From RGIG2041 sp045546315 (GTDB lineage Bacteria > Bacillota > Clostridia > UBA1381 > UMGS1253), in NCBI GenBank assembly GCA_045546315.1, contig JAZQCN010000087.1, positions 1 through 44,186 on the forward strand: a stretch of 44,186 bases of DNA, given 5' to 3'. Under the pieces are notes generated by a model, which made no database searches, was not told the DNA's origin, and worked only from the letters and a program-made list of their open reading frames with translations. Numbering within the stretch: position 1 is the stretch's first letter; every line of letters begins with the position of its first letter. Position numbers and translations under genes: made by a program. Positions 1 to 8,967 of this stretch are shown here, piece by piece.

Positions 1-2
1 TG

Positions 3-1685
3 TATGCCGGCGGTAAGTATCAAAACAATTCCGGCGAAAACTACCAGTACAGCCTCGGCTTAAACGGTCTGGGCAGCTGTGCAACACAGTATTCGTCCGA
101 GTATATGGATGTTACCGTTATGCGCGACGGGCATAAGTACAGACTGCATTTTGAAAAGGGTGAAAATATCGGCGGCCTGGAAAAGGAGCAGACCCGCTTT
201 AAGCAGACGGGCTCGACCATTCGCTGGAAGCCGGACTTAGAGGTGTTTACCGATATTAACATTCCGCTTGAGTTTTATATGGAAACGCTCAAAAAGCAGG
301 CGGTAGTAAATCCGAATCTGACCTTTATTTTCAAAAACGAAACGCCGGACGGTATGGAGACCTATGAATTCTGCTACCCGAACGGCATTGTAGACTATAT
401 GAAGGAAATCGTCGGCGAGGGTGCGCTTACGGAGATTACCTATGCCGAGGCGGAGCGCAAGGGGCGCGACCGTGCGGATTTAGAGGACTATAAGCTTAAG
501 ATGCAGTTTGCCTTCTGCTTTACCAACACGGCGCCGATGCTCGAGTATTACCACAACTCCAGCTTTTTGGAAAACGGCGGCTCGCCGGATAAGGCGGTGC
601 GCAGTGCATTTGTAGCATCCTTAGACCAGTACCTGCGTCAAAACGGAAAGTATCAGAAAAATGAATCGAAGATTACCTTCGTTGATGTCGCGGATTCGCT
701 TGCGTTTGTATCCAGCTCATTTTCGACGCAGACCAGCTATGAAAACCAGACGAAGAAGGCAATCAACAACAAGTTTATCCAGGAGGCAATGACGGAGTTT
801 TTCCGCCAGCAGCTCGATATTTATTTAATCGAAAACAAGGCGGATGCAGAAAAGGTTGCCAACCAAATTCTCGTCAACAAGCGCAGTCGTGAAAGCGCGG
901 AGCGCGCAAGAGTCAATACCAAAAAGAAACTGACGGGCAGCATGGATGTCACCAATCGCGTGCAAAAGTTTGTTGACTGCCGCTCCAAGGATGTGGAGCG
1001 CCGCGAGGTCTACATCGTGGAGGGTGATTCCGCACTCGGCTCCTGTAAGCAGGGGCGTGACGCGGAATTCCAGGCAATTATCCCGATTCGCGGTAAGATA
1101 TTAAACTGCTTGAAGGCAGACTATGACAAGATTTTCAAAAGCGAAATTATCACAGACCTTCTGCGTGTGCTCGGTTGTGGCGTAGAGGTGCAAAATAAGC
1201 ACAACAAGGAATTTAACAAGTTCGATCCGGAGCTGCTTCGTTGGAGCAAGGTAATTATCTGTACCGATGCCGATGTCGACGGCTATCAGATCAGAACGCT
1301 GGTACTGACGATGATTTACCGCCTTGTGCCGTCGCTGATAGAGATGGGCAAGGTCTACATCGCAGAGTCGCCGCTGTTTGAAATTACGCATAAGGATGAA
1401 ACCTATTTTGCATATACTGAAGCGGAAAAGGCGCAGATTTTAGAAAAGCTGGAGGGCAAAAAAGTAAAAATTCAGCGCTCCAAGGGACTTGGTGAAAACG
1501 AGCCGGAGATGATGTGGCAAACAACAATGAATCCGGAAACGCGCCGTTTAATTCGTGTAGAAAGTGCGGATATGGCGGAAACGGAAAAAATGTTTGACCT
1601 GCTTTTAGGTGACAACCTGCAGGGCAGAAAAGACTATATCGCCGAGGTCGGTGAGGATTACATCGACATGGCAGATGTAAGCTAA
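3..1685 (+). CDS. parE: DNA topoisomerase IV subunit B-like protein (ParE/GyrB family), 5' end outside the window
   Basis: This is the ATPase/TOPRIM subunit of a type IIA topoisomerase, which passes one DNA duplex through another using ATP. The frame is open from the first bases, so about 100 N-terminal residues (most of the GHKL ATPase domain) lie upstream. A degenerate ATP-lid motif, GLNGLG in place of the usual GLHGVG, is visible near the start. The TOPRIM domain follows with EGDSALGS, PIRGKILN and DADVDGYQIRTL, which supply the metal-binding acidic residues. The gene ends 14 bp before the A-subunit gene, so the two are surely co-transcribed. Several normally invariant positions differ (EGDSAGGS is EGDSALGS here), which points to a divergent branch rather than housekeeping GyrB. 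The parE name is by family and context; an annotation as gyrB-like is equally possible. Confidence 0.85.
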   Translation, partial: YAGGKYQNNSGENYQYSLGLNGLGSCATQYSSEYMDVTVMRDGHKYRLHFEKGENIGGLEKEQTRFKQTGSTIRWKPDLEVFTDINIPLEFYMETLKKQAVVNPNLTFIFKNETPDGMETYEFCYPNGIVDYMKEIVGEGALTEITYAEAERKGRDRADLEDYKLKMQFAFCFTNTAPMLEYYHNSSFLENGGSPDKAVRSAFVASLDQYLRQNGKYQKNESKITFVDVADSLAFVSSSFSTQTSYENQTKKAINNKFIQEAMTEFFRQQLDIYLIENKADAEKVANQILVNKRSRESAERARVNTKKKLTGSMDVTNRVQKFVDCRSKDVERREVYIVEGDSALGSCKQGRDAEFQAIIPIRGKILNCLKADYDKIFKSEIITDLLRVLGCGVEVQNKHNKEFNKFDPELLRWSKVIICTDADVDGYQIRTLVLTMIYRLVPSLIEMGKVYIAESPLFEITHKDETYFAYTEAEKAQILEKLEGKKVKIQRSKGLGENEPEMMWQTTMNPETRRLIRVESADMAETEKMFDLLLGDNLQGRKDYIAEVGEDYIDMADVS

Positions 1686-1699
1686 GGGGAGGGAGAAGC

Positions 1700-3883
1700 G
1701 TGGAACAGAATTTTACACCGCAAATGATTACGGATACCTTAAAAGACAACTATATGCCGTATGCGATGAGCGTTATTATTTCGCGTGCCATCCCGGAAAT
1801 TGACGGCTTTAAGCCGTCGCACAGAAAGCTTTTGTACACGATGTATAAAATGGGGCTTTTAAGCGGCGGCAGGACAAAGTCCGCCAATGTTGTCGGTCAG
1901 ACAATGCGCTTAAACCCGCACGGCGACCAGGCGATTTACGAAACAATGGTGCGCTTAACGCGCGGTCACGAGGCGCTACTTCATCCGTTCGTGGACTCGA
2001 AGGGTAACTTCGGCAAGCGTTACTCGCGCGACATGGCGTTTGCGGCTTCGCGTTATACCGAGGTAAAGCTCGATGGCATCTGCGCTGAGATTTTTGCCGA
2101 TATGGACAAAAACACCGTGGAGTTCGTCGATAACTACGATGCAACGATGAAGGAGCCGACGCTGCTGCCGACGGCGTTTCCGAATATTTTGGTCAACCCG
2201 AACGAGGGTATCGCAGTCGGTATGGCATCGCAGATTGCAAGCTTTAACCTGCGTGAGGTGTGTGCGGCGACGATTGCATATATGAATGACGAGTTTGCCG
2301 ACTTGTCCGAAGTGATGCCGGCACCGGATTTCTCAACCGGCGGTATCTTGCTGTATAACAAAGACGAGATGGAGAAAATCTATGAATCCGGACGCGGCAG
2401 CCTTAAGCTTCGCTCGGTTTATAGCTACGATAAAAAGAACAACTGTATCGAAATTACCGAAATTCCGTATTCAACAAGCATTGAAGCGATTATTGAAAAG
2501 CTTGCCGAGCTGATTAAGGCAGGCAAGGTGCGCGAAATCAGCGATGTGCGCGATGAGTCTGATAAGAGCGGCTTAAAGCTTACACTCGATTTAAAGCGCG
2601 GCACGGATGCGGATGCTTTGATGACGCGCCTGTTTAAGATGACGCCGCTGGAGGCATCGTTTGGCTGCAACTTTAACCTTTTAATTCACAGCCGTCCGGT
2701 TGTGCTGGGTGTGCGCGGTATTCTTGCCGAGTGGGTGAACTTCAGAATGGATTGCGTGAAGCGCGGTCTTGCCTACGATATCGAGCAAAAGAGTGCAAGG
2801 CTGCACCTGCTGGAAGGTCTTAAAAAGATTTTATTGGATATCGACAAGGCAATCAGCATCATCCGCCATACCGAGCAGGAAGCAATGGTTATCCCGAACC
2901 TTATGCGCGGCTTTGATATTGACCAGACACAGGCAGAATATGTTGCGGATATTAAGCTCCGCAATTTAAACCGTGAATACATTTTAAAGCGCACGGACGA
3001 TATTGAAAACCTGAAAGCGGAGATTGCCGATTTGCAGAAAACGCTCGGCAGCAACCGCCTTGTGAAAAAGCTGATTGCAAAGCAGCTCGAGGCAATTTCC
3101 AAAAAGTACGGCATCGACCGCAAAACGCAAATCGTCAACGATGCGGAGGTAGAGCACTTCAATGCCAAGGAAGTGATTGCCGACTATGCGCTGACTATCT
3201 TCTTTACAAGAGAAAACTATATTAAGAAGGTGCCGGCAATTTCGCTGCGCAGCTCGGGTACAGAGCATGTACTCAAGGAAGGCGATGTGATTTTGTCTGC
3301 GGATGAAACGAGCAATGTTTGCGATTTGGTGATGTTCTCCGATCAGCAAAATGTGTATAAAACGCGCATCTGCGACCTGCCGGATGGCAAGGTGAGCAAG
3401 ATGGGCGAGTATTTGCCGAATCTTTTGCAGATGGAGCCGGGCGAAAAAATTATGTTTGTACTGCCGACGGAAACATATGCGGGTAACCTGCTCTTTTGCT
3501 ATGAAAACGGCAAGATGGCGAAGGTGCCGCTGGCGGCTTATGCAACAAAGACCAACCGCAAAAAGCTGACCAATGCCTACTACGGCGGCTCGAAGCTGGT
3601 AAAGATTGTATACCTCGCCGGCGACGAAAAGGAATTTATCGTATATTCCAACCTCGGAAAGGCGCTGTATCTGCATACCTCGAAGGTGCCTTTGAAAACC
3701 ACAAAAACCACGCAGGGCGTGCAGGTTATGATTTCCAAAAAGGGGAGCATCGTTGCGCGTGTTGAGCCGGTGGAGAGTTGCGGTATAGAAGACATTGATT
3801 ACTACAAAACCAAAAACATCCCAGCAATGGGCAATTTCTTAAGAGACGAGGACTTGCCTGAAAAGCAAACTGCGTTGTTTTAG
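1700..3883 (+). CDS. parC: DNA topoisomerase IV subunit A-like protein (ParC/GyrA family)
   Basis: This is the breakage-reunion subunit that pairs with the upstream ParE-like protein. It starts at GTG 1700 behind a purine-rich AGGGGAGGGA ribosome site; no ATG start fits better. The winged-helix region carries the R-Y catalytic pair (Tyr119, in AASRYTEVKL), at the spacing seen in GyrA and ParC. The quinolone-region helix reads HGDQAIYETMVRL, so Gln77 occupies the position of GyrA Ser83 while the acidic residue (Glu81) is kept. A coiled-coil segment follows (about residues 355-480), then a C-terminal beta-pinwheel (about 490-700). The QRRGGKG GyrA-box is absent: after the TRENYIKKVP strand the sequence reads SLRSSGTEH. 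That favours a topoisomerase IV-like, decatenating or relaxing enzyme over a gyrase. At 727 residues it is slightly short for the family. Confidence 0.88.
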   Translation: MEQNFTPQMITDTLKDNYMPYAMSVIISRAIPEIDGFKPSHRKLLYTMYKMGLLSGGRTKSANVVGQTMRLNPHGDQAIYETMVRLTRGHEALLHPFVDSKGNFGKRYSRDMAFAASRYTEVKLDGICAEIFADMDKNTVEFVDNYDATMKEPTLLPTAFPNILVNPNEGIAVGMASQIASFNLREVCAATIAYMNDEFADLSEVMPAPDFSTGGILLYNKDEMEKIYESGRGSLKLRSVYSYDKKNNCIEITEIPYSTSIEAIIEKLAELIKAGKVREISDVRDESDKSGLKLTLDLKRGTDADALMTRLFKMTPLEASFGCNFNLLIHSRPVVLGVRGILAEWVNFRMDCVKRGLAYDIEQKSARLHLLEGLKKILLDIDKAISIIRHTEQEAMVIPNLMRGFDIDQTQAEYVADIKLRNLNREYILKRTDDIENLKAEIADLQKTLGSNRLVKKLIAKQLEAISKKYGIDRKTQIVNDAEVEHFNAKEVIADYALTIFFTRENYIKKVPAISLRSSGTEHVLKEGDVILSADETSNVCDLVMFSDQQNVYKTRICDLPDGKVSKMGEYLPNLLQMEPGEKIMFVLPTETYAGNLLFCYENGKMAKVPLAAYATKTNRKKLTNAYYGGSKLVKIVYLAGDEKEFIVYSNLGKALYLHTSKVPLKTTKTTQGVQVMISKKGSIVARVEPVESCGIEDIDYYKTKNIPAMGNFLRDEDLPEKQTALF

Positions 3884-3897
3884 GGGAGGGCGGAATT

Positions 3898-4650
3898 ATG
3901 ATAAAAACAGAACTGCGTTACAGTAGCCGGGCTTTGGGTATGCCGACGTCGGCGACCGTACTTTTGCCGCATGATGTAATTGGTGAAAAGCCGGCCCCGT
4001 ATAAGTGTTTGTATCTTTTGCACGGTATGAACGGTGACTCTACAAGCTAGATAAGAAAAAGCGCGATAGAGCGGTATGCGGAACAGTATAATATCTGCGT
4101 TGTGATGCCGGAGGCGCACGACAGCTTCTATACGGATATGAAATACGGAAAAGCTTACTATACGGCCATTGCCGAGGAATTGCCGCGGCTGATTTGCAAT
4201 ACGTTTAACGTATCGGATAAACGAGAGGATACGTTTGTTGCCGGGTTTTCTATGGGTGGCTACGGTGCGCTGAAAATTGCGCTTCGTGCACACGAGCGCT
4301 TTTGCGCAGGTGCGGGGCTTTCGTCTGTAGCAGATATGGAAGTGCGCGCCAAGCGGTGTTTTGGTGAGCCGGGGTATTTTATGGATTGCATTTTCGGGCC
4401 GGAGAGAATTGTGCCGGAAGAGGACAATTTGTTTTCTTTAGCAAAGGCTGCGGAGAAAAAGGCAACAAAGCCGCGCATTTACGTAGCGTGCGGTACAGAG
4501 GATGCGCTCTATCCGATGAATGTGAAATTTAATGAGGCAATGCAAAATATGGACTTTGATTATACGTATCGGGAAGGCCCGGGCGCGCATACTTGGGACT
4601 ATTGGGATGCACAGATTGTTGAAGTCCTTCGTTGGATGTTTGGAGAATAA
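3898..4650 (+). pseudogene. Alpha/beta-hydrolase esterase (FrmB/EstA type) interrupted by an in-frame TAG
   Basis: ATG 3898 follows a good AGGGGAGGGCGG site just after the topoisomerase gene. The frame runs 50 codons (TVLLPHD, then LYLLHGMNGDSTS) before a TAG at 4048-4050, then continues in the same frame as IRKSAIERYAEQYNICVVMP to 4650. In this esterase family the motif after HGM is normally followed by Trp, so a single TGG-to-TAG change explains the stop. Downstream, the nucleophile elbow GFSMGGYGAL, the GTEDALYP acid segment and the catalytic His (GAHTWDYW) are all intact. ATG 4102 could restart a 182-residue fragment, but this would lack the oxyanion-forming N-terminal strand. TAG serves as an ordinary stop elsewhere in the window. 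The gene is most likely recently inactivated; sequencing error is the alternative. The intact form would be a cytoplasmic carboxylesterase. Confidence 0.8.
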
Positions 4651-4672
4651 ATTGTAAAAGGATGTGACAGAT

Positions 4673-5794
4673 ATGCTCGAATATGAAGAGTACAGACTAC
4701 AGCTTGAGGGCTTAACGGACAAAATTACGGAATTGAAGGATGCGCTCGACATCGCCGGTGCACAGGCAAAGATTGAAGAATTGGAGGCAGAGGCATCCAA
4801 GCCGGACTTCTATTCCGATATGGAAAATTCGCAGAAGATTCTGCAGCAAACCAAGCAGCTTAAGGACAAAATTGAGCGCTATGAACGGCTTGTAAGCGAT
4901 TGGGATGATGCAAAAACCTTAGTTGCCATTGCCATTGAGGAAGACGACGACTCGCTTTTAGACGAAATCACGGAAGCGTGTGCGGGGATTAAGGATACGC
5001 TCGATACCATGACGCTCGAAACGCTTTTAACCGGTAAGTACGATAAGTGCAATGCCATTATCACCTTCCACGCCGGCGCAGGCGGTACGGAGGCGCAGGA
5101 CTGGGCTTCCATGCTGATGCGTATGTATGAAATGTGGGCGGCAAAGCGCGGCTACGGCTGTGAAGTGCTTGACCTTTTGGACGGCGATGAAGCCGGCATT
5201 AAGAGCGCGACCATTCAGATTACGGGCTTAAATGCCTATGGCTATGCGAAGGCAGAAAAGGGCGTGCACCGCTTAGTGCGCATTTCGCCGTTTGACGCTT
5301 CCGGCAGAAGACATACCTCCTTTGCATCCGTTGAGGTTATGCCGGAAATTGAGGATGAAATTGATATTAAAATCAATCCGGAGGATTTGAAGGTCGACAC
5401 CTATCGCTCCAGCGGCGCAGGCGGTCAGCATGTCAACAAGACGGAGTCTGCCATCCGTATTACGCATATCCCGACAGGCGTTGTTGTAGCGTGTCAGAAT
5501 GAGCGTTCACAGTTTAAAAACCGTGATACCGCAATGAAGATGCTGAAAGCAAAGCTTGTTGAAATTGCAGAGCAGCAGCAAAAGGATAAAATTGAGGATA
5601 TCAAGGGTGTGCAGAAGGAAATTGCATGGGGCAGCCAGATTCGCTCGTATGTGTTCCATCCGTACAATATGGTCAAAGACCACAGAACCAATTTTGAGGT
5701 CGGCAACATCGGTGCGGTGATGGACGGCGATCTGGACGGCTTTGTCAATGCTTACTTAAAATCCGCCAGCCTGGGTACTTTGAATTTGAAATAA
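4673..5794 (+). CDS. prfB: Peptide chain release factor 2
   Basis: RF2 ends translation at UGA and UAA by triggering peptidyl-tRNA hydrolysis in the ribosome. The N-terminal helical domain occupies about residues 1-110. The stop-codon recognition loop SPF (RISPFDASGRRHTSF) marks it as RF2 rather than RF1 (which has PxT). The catalytic GGQ lies in RSSGAGGQHVNKT. ATG 4673 is chosen because AAAAGGA lies about 10 bases upstream; the GTG at 4664 sits almost on top of that site. The frame is continuous from the start through the first helices, so the autoregulatory +1 frameshift at an internal UGA found in many prfB genes is missing. A strong terminator follows at 5796-5832. The gene lies only 22 bp after the broken esterase. 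Confidence 0.95.
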   Translation: MLEYEEYRLQLEGLTDKITELKDALDIAGAQAKIEELEAEASKPDFYSDMENSQKILQQTKQLKDKIERYERLVSDWDDAKTLVAIAIEEDDDSLLDEITEACAGIKDTLDTMTLETLLTGKYDKCNAIITFHAGAGGTEAQDWASMLMRMYEMWAAKRGYGCEVLDLLDGDEAGIKSATIQITGLNAYGYAKAEKGVHRLVRISPFDASGRRHTSFASVEVMPEIEDEIDIKINPEDLKVDTYRSSGAGGQHVNKTESAIRITHIPTGVVVACQNERSQFKNRDTAMKMLKAKLVEIAEQQQKDKIEDIKGVQKEIAWGSQIRSYVFHPYNMVKDHRTNFEVGNIGAVMDGDLDGFVNAYLKSASLGTLNLK

Positions 5795-5795
5795 G

Positions 5796-5832
5796 AAAAA
5801 ACGGACAAGGCTTTTTCCTTGTCCGTTTTATT
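5796..5832 (+). terminator. Intrinsic terminator of prfB
   Basis: A perfect ACGGACAAGG / CCTTGTCCGT stem with a CTTTTT-type loop is followed by TTTATT. It closes the topoisomerase-prfB unit. Confidence 0.9.
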
Positions 5833-5871
5833 GTACAAAAAGTGATGCGCGTTCTTGTGCAATTGCTACAA

Positions 5872-5900
5872 TTGACAGATAAAGTAAATTTTGATAAAAT
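5872..5900 (+). promoter_or_regulatory. Sigma-A type promoter for the secreted repeat protein
   Basis: TTGACA, a 17-bp spacer and TAAAAT. The start TTG at 5941 lies about 40 bases downstream, behind AGAGGGAGAG. Confidence 0.8.
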
Positions 5901-5940
5901 ATCATTATCTGTTATTATGCATAGAAAGAGGGAGAGAAAG

Positions 5941-7377
5941 TTGAAAAAGAATGCAAGTAAGATTCTTAGTCTGCTTTTGGTTGTTTTGGCAATTTTTTGC
6001 CTGCAAACAGCTGTTTTGGCAGCGGAGGAAGAAGCACCTGCAGCAGATTGTCAGATTTTAGGGCCGCTGGGTGCATCGGATTTGGACGGCAACCTTGTGA
6101 TTACCACGGATGGTACGGAATTGATTCTGGAAGCGGATTTTGGAACAAACAGCTTAGATACGCTTGCGTGGGATGTTATTTCCGGCAAGGATATTTTGGC
6201 AATCCATAACCGTGAAGGCTACCCGGGACAGGCGATTGCTTCGCCGCTTGACAATGGTGAGGCAACAGTTATCGCGTACTTAGAAGACGGCAGTCAGGTG
6301 AGTGCAACAAAAAAGATTATTGTAAGCAATCAGACACCGGAAGCGGCTGCGACTTATTTTACGCTTTCTTTTACATTGGAAGGCGAAGGTAAGATTGAAA
6401 CCGGCACCGGAACAATGAGCGCATCTACTATAAAACAGTATGCGCCGGGAACAGTGTTGGATTTTACCGCGGTCGAAACCTCAATGCCGTTTAAGTATTG
6501 GGTGGTTCGTCACGGAACAGACAAAGATATCATTGTTTCGAAAGAAGAGAATTATAAGTTCACCTTGGCATCGGATATGACGGTTGCAGCGATTTACGAT
6601 CAGTCCGACGAAGGTACATATGTCGGCACAAATGCAGCTTTTATACACGGAAACATAGTTGCTGCTGATATGTATGTAAAAACGATGACGAAAAATGCAC
6701 CGGATGCGCCGTACCAGAGAAACATGACTTTTTCAAAGTGGATATCGGAGCAGGTGGATGTAGATGTGGTGCTTGCTGATAAAAAGCTTGCAAAGGGAGA
6801 ACTGACAGAGGCAACTACCTTTACGGCAACCTACACACAAAAGGACACAGAATTCAATATTACAGTTATTGGCGGCAGCGGCTCGGGTACATATGCCTAT
6901 GGCGAGGCTGTAACCGCTACGGTGACCGCTACGCCGGAAGAGGGTAAGCAGTTCTTGTTCTGGTCGAAGGACGGCGCACCGGTAAGCTATGATACAACAT
7001 ATAAGTTTTCCGCAATGCAGGATTGCACGGTTGTAGCCGTATTCGGCGATGCCATCGTAACAGACGGCATCAATATGGTAATGCAAACGCCGGTCGTTGA
7101 AGGAAATGTTATCGCGTTTACCTTCGAGCGTTATGTGCCGGAAAACTATGACTTTGTTTCCAGCGGCTTTATTGTTAGCCAAAGAAGCGACGATGTGCGC
7201 GGCAGCAGCAGTGTTTTAATGGAAGCTGTATCTTACCGCGACGGTGTGCGTACGCAGTTTACAAAGAGCTTAAAGAAACAAAGCGGAACCTACTATGCGC
7301 GTGGCTATGTGGTTTATATGGAGGACGGCGCAGTAAAGACGATTTATTCGGAAACACAGAAAATCGTGGTTGAGTAA
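5941..7377 (+). CDS. Secreted protein with Ig-like and InlB-type repeat domains
   Basis: The start is taken as TTG 5941 because a purine-rich AAGAGGGAGAGAAAG site precedes it and the protein then opens with a classical signal peptide (KKNASK, then a hydrophobic stretch, then AVLAAEEE), giving 478 residues. The longer ATG at 5842 would put the promoter inside the gene. After the signal comes a bacterial Ig-like stretch (about residues 40-130). Two or three segments follow that resemble the divergent InlB B-repeat/Listeria-Bacteroides repeat pattern, with FxYW or FLFWSKDGAPV followed by a strand ending in TVVAVF or TVAAIY. There is no sortase LPxTG motif or SLH domain, so it is probably released or loosely wall-bound. 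It is monocistronic, between its own promoter and terminator. The function is unknown; adhesion or surface display is an inference from the repeat type. Confidence 0.75.
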   Translation: MKKNASKILSLLLVVLAIFCLQTAVLAAEEEAPAADCQILGPLGASDLDGNLVITTDGTELILEADFGTNSLDTLAWDVISGKDILAIHNREGYPGQAIASPLDNGEATVIAYLEDGSQVSATKKIIVSNQTPEAAATYFTLSFTLEGEGKIETGTGTMSASTIKQYAPGTVLDFTAVETSMPFKYWVVRHGTDKDIIVSKEENYKFTLASDMTVAAIYDQSDEGTYVGTNAAFIHGNIVAADMYVKTMTKNAPDAPYQRNMTFSKWISEQVDVDVVLADKKLAKGELTEATTFTATYTQKDTEFNITVIGGSGSGTYAYGEAVTATVTATPEEGKQFLFWSKDGAPVSYDTTYKFSAMQDCTVVAVFGDAIVTDGINMVMQTPVVEGNVIAFTFERYVPENYDFVSSGFIVSQRSDDVRGSSSVLMEAVSYRDGVRTQFTKSLKKQSGTYYARGYVVYMEDGAVKTIYSETQKIVVE

Positions 7378-7393
7378 ATGCCGAACGAAATAA

Positions 7394-7427
7394 AACAGAG
7401 GATTGAATTTTCAATCCTCTGTTTTTT
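7394..7427. terminator. Bidirectional terminator between convergent genes
   Basis: A long perfect stem (AAACAGAGGATTGA paired with TCAATCCTCTGTTTT) is flanked by A and T runs. It ends the secreted repeat protein gene and contains the stop codon of the convergent DUF1836 gene. Confidence 0.88.
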
Positions 7428-7953
7428 GCTTTTTATCCGTCTTTTTATCTGTTTCTTCTTTTGCAATGCTGTCGATTAAAAACTCGCAGGCAATTTTGGA
7501 AATGTAGCTGATTACGGCAAACTGTATTGCCGTATCTGCTAAGTTCTGCCCCGGACTCTTTTTTACATCGTCGCGCATAACCTGCAGCATCAGCTCATAA
7601 ACATCCTTAAACTTATCGTAGCGGCTGGAAATCTCCTCATCAGAGGTGTCCATATCCAGAAGCGTCTTTGCATCGTTTACGGAAAGCACCTGCTTGAGCT
7701 TGGATATAATGGTCAGGTAAGCCAAATGCTCCTTGGAATATTTTTTGCCGTTCGAGCGCGGAAGCAGCCCTGCCTTGATATAGTTGTTAATCATTGCTGA
7801 GGTAATTTCGTCGTCCGAGCGGTGCGAAATCGGCACGCGCGCCAGGTAGGAGAGTACCTGGTCCTTGTAAAGGTCCAAATCCGGCAAAGCACTATAGTCC
7901 GGCAGGCGCAGTGTGGCTAAAAAATCGTGTAAGGCTTGTTCTTCTTTCAGCAT
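7411..7953 (-). CDS. DUF1836 family protein, MerR-like N-terminal region
   Basis: This 180-residue cytoplasmic protein carries the hallmark block of the DUF1836 family: DEITSAMINNYIKAGLLPR followed by KKYSKEHLAYLTIISKLKQVLS. The first part resembles the helix-turn-helix of MerR proteins (a region for promoter DNA binding), and the remainder is helical. The C-terminus is a lysine-rich tail (KEETDKKTDKKQKTED). It sits alone on the minus strand, divergent from the DegV gene, with which it shares a 160-bp intergenic region. A role as transcriptional regulator is inferred from the fold; no target is known. Its stop codon lies within the bidirectional terminator stem. Confidence 0.8.
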   Translation of the reverse strand: MLKEEQALHDFLATLRLPDYSALPDLDLYKDQVLSYLARVPISHRSDDEITSAMINNYIKAGLLPRSNGKKYSKEHLAYLTIISKLKQVLSVNDAKTLLDMDTSDEEISSRYDKFKDVYELMLQVMRDDVKKSPGQNLADTAIQFAVISYISKIACEFLIDSIAKEETDKKTDKKQKTED

Positions 7954-7985
7954 AAAATCACTCGCTTTTTTTTGTTCTTTGTTTT

Positions 7986-8014
7986 AGAGTATCACATATT
8001 TTGAAAATTCGCAA
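7986..8014 (-). promoter_or_regulatory. Possible promoter of the DUF1836 gene
   Basis: Read on the minus strand: TTGCGA, 17 bp, TACTCT, about 30 bases before the ATG. The match to consensus is moderate, so this is tentative. Confidence 0.4.
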
Positions 8015-8035
8015 TAGGAAAATTGAAATTTTGCA

Positions 8036-8064
8036 TTGACATTTTGAAAATTTTATAATATAAT
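8036..8064 (+). promoter_or_regulatory. Consensus sigma-A promoter of the DegV gene
   Basis: A perfect TTGACA, 17-bp spacer, TATAAT. The leader is about 45 bases and contains AGGGAGATGA before ATG 8114. Confidence 0.9.
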
Positions 8065-8113
8065 TTTAAATATCATATTAAGTGGTTTGTAAAAAAGACA
8101 GGGAGATGATAAA

Positions 8114-8962
8114 ATGGCAGTGCGTATTTTGATTGACTCTGCTTCCGATTATGATTTAAAGGAGGCGCAAGCGAACAACTTGCTTTTTGTGCCGCTTTCG
8201 ATAAATTTTGGTGACACCTCTTATGCGGATGGTGTGAATATTGAAAAGAATCAGTTTTATGAGATGTTGCTTTATGGCGATGTTTATCCGAAAACCGCCC
8301 AGCCGGCACCGGATTTGTTTTTAGAGCATTTCAACGCCGCAAAGGAAAGCGGGGACGAGCTGGTGGCTATTGTGCTTTCCAGCGGCCTTTCCGGCACACT
8401 GCAGAGCGCTTTGATTGCAAAGGATTTATGCGGCTATGACGGCATTTATATCGTAGACAGTCTGCAATGCGTAACCGGACTTCGTCTGGTGATTGAAAAG
8501 GCAATTAAAATGCGTGATGCTGGCGCAAGCGCAAAGGAAATTGTCGCAGAGCTTGAAGCGCTTCGTCACCGCATTAAGATTGTTGCGGTTGTGGATACGC
8601 TCGAGTTTCTTTATAAGGGTGGTCGCCTGACCAAGGCAGCACAGCTCATCGGTACATTGGCAAGCCTGAAGCCGTTTGTCAGCCTGGACGAAAAAGGTAG
8701 AATTTATGTTTGCGACAAAGTGATTGGCAGAAATAAGGCATACAAAAACTTCTTTAAGATTTTGGAAAAAGAGCCGTTTGACCCGGAATACCCGATCAAC
8801 TTCCTTTATTTCTATGAGCCGGAAAACGGTCACAGACTTGCTGAAGATGTTGCAGCGCTCTATCCGGGCGTGGATGCAAAGTGCGTATATCCGTGCGGCC
8901 CGACCATCGGTGCACATGTGGGAAATAATTGCTATGGCTTTGCATATGTAAAGAAACAATAA
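8114..8962 (+). CDS. DegV family fatty-acid-binding protein
   Basis: DegV proteins bind a single fatty acid in a cleft between two domains; in Firmicutes they act as FakB partners of the fatty acid kinase FakA. At 282 residues this one has the usual length. Family motifs are the N-terminal ILIDSASDYD strand, the LSSGLSGTLQSA loop that contacts the lipid carboxylate, VVDTLEFLYKGGRL, and KPFVSLDEKGRI. The C-terminal domain includes GPTIGAHVGNNCYGFAY, which contains the conserved His/Gly loop. ATG 8114 follows an AGGGAGATGA site. No fakA is nearby, which is common because fakB paralogues are scattered. It is monocistronic, with its own consensus promoter and terminator. Confidence 0.9.
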   Translation: MAVRILIDSASDYDLKEAQANNLLFVPLSINFGDTSYADGVNIEKNQFYEMLLYGDVYPKTAQPAPDLFLEHFNAAKESGDELVAIVLSSGLSGTLQSALIAKDLCGYDGIYIVDSLQCVTGLRLVIEKAIKMRDAGASAKEIVAELEALRHRIKIVAVVDTLEFLYKGGRLTKAAQLIGTLASLKPFVSLDEKGRIYVCDKVIGRNKAYKNFFKILEKEPFDPEYPINFLYFYEPENGHRLAEDVAALYPGVDAKCVYPCGPTIGAHVGNNCYGFAYVKKQ

Positions 8963-8967
8963 AATGT

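Noticed and set aside
4048..4050. Possible pyrrolysine or selenocysteine-style recoding of the TAG
   Set aside because: The position fits Trp in relatives, TAG ends other genes here (topoisomerase A, the methyltransferase, comFC), and no pyl genes are seen.
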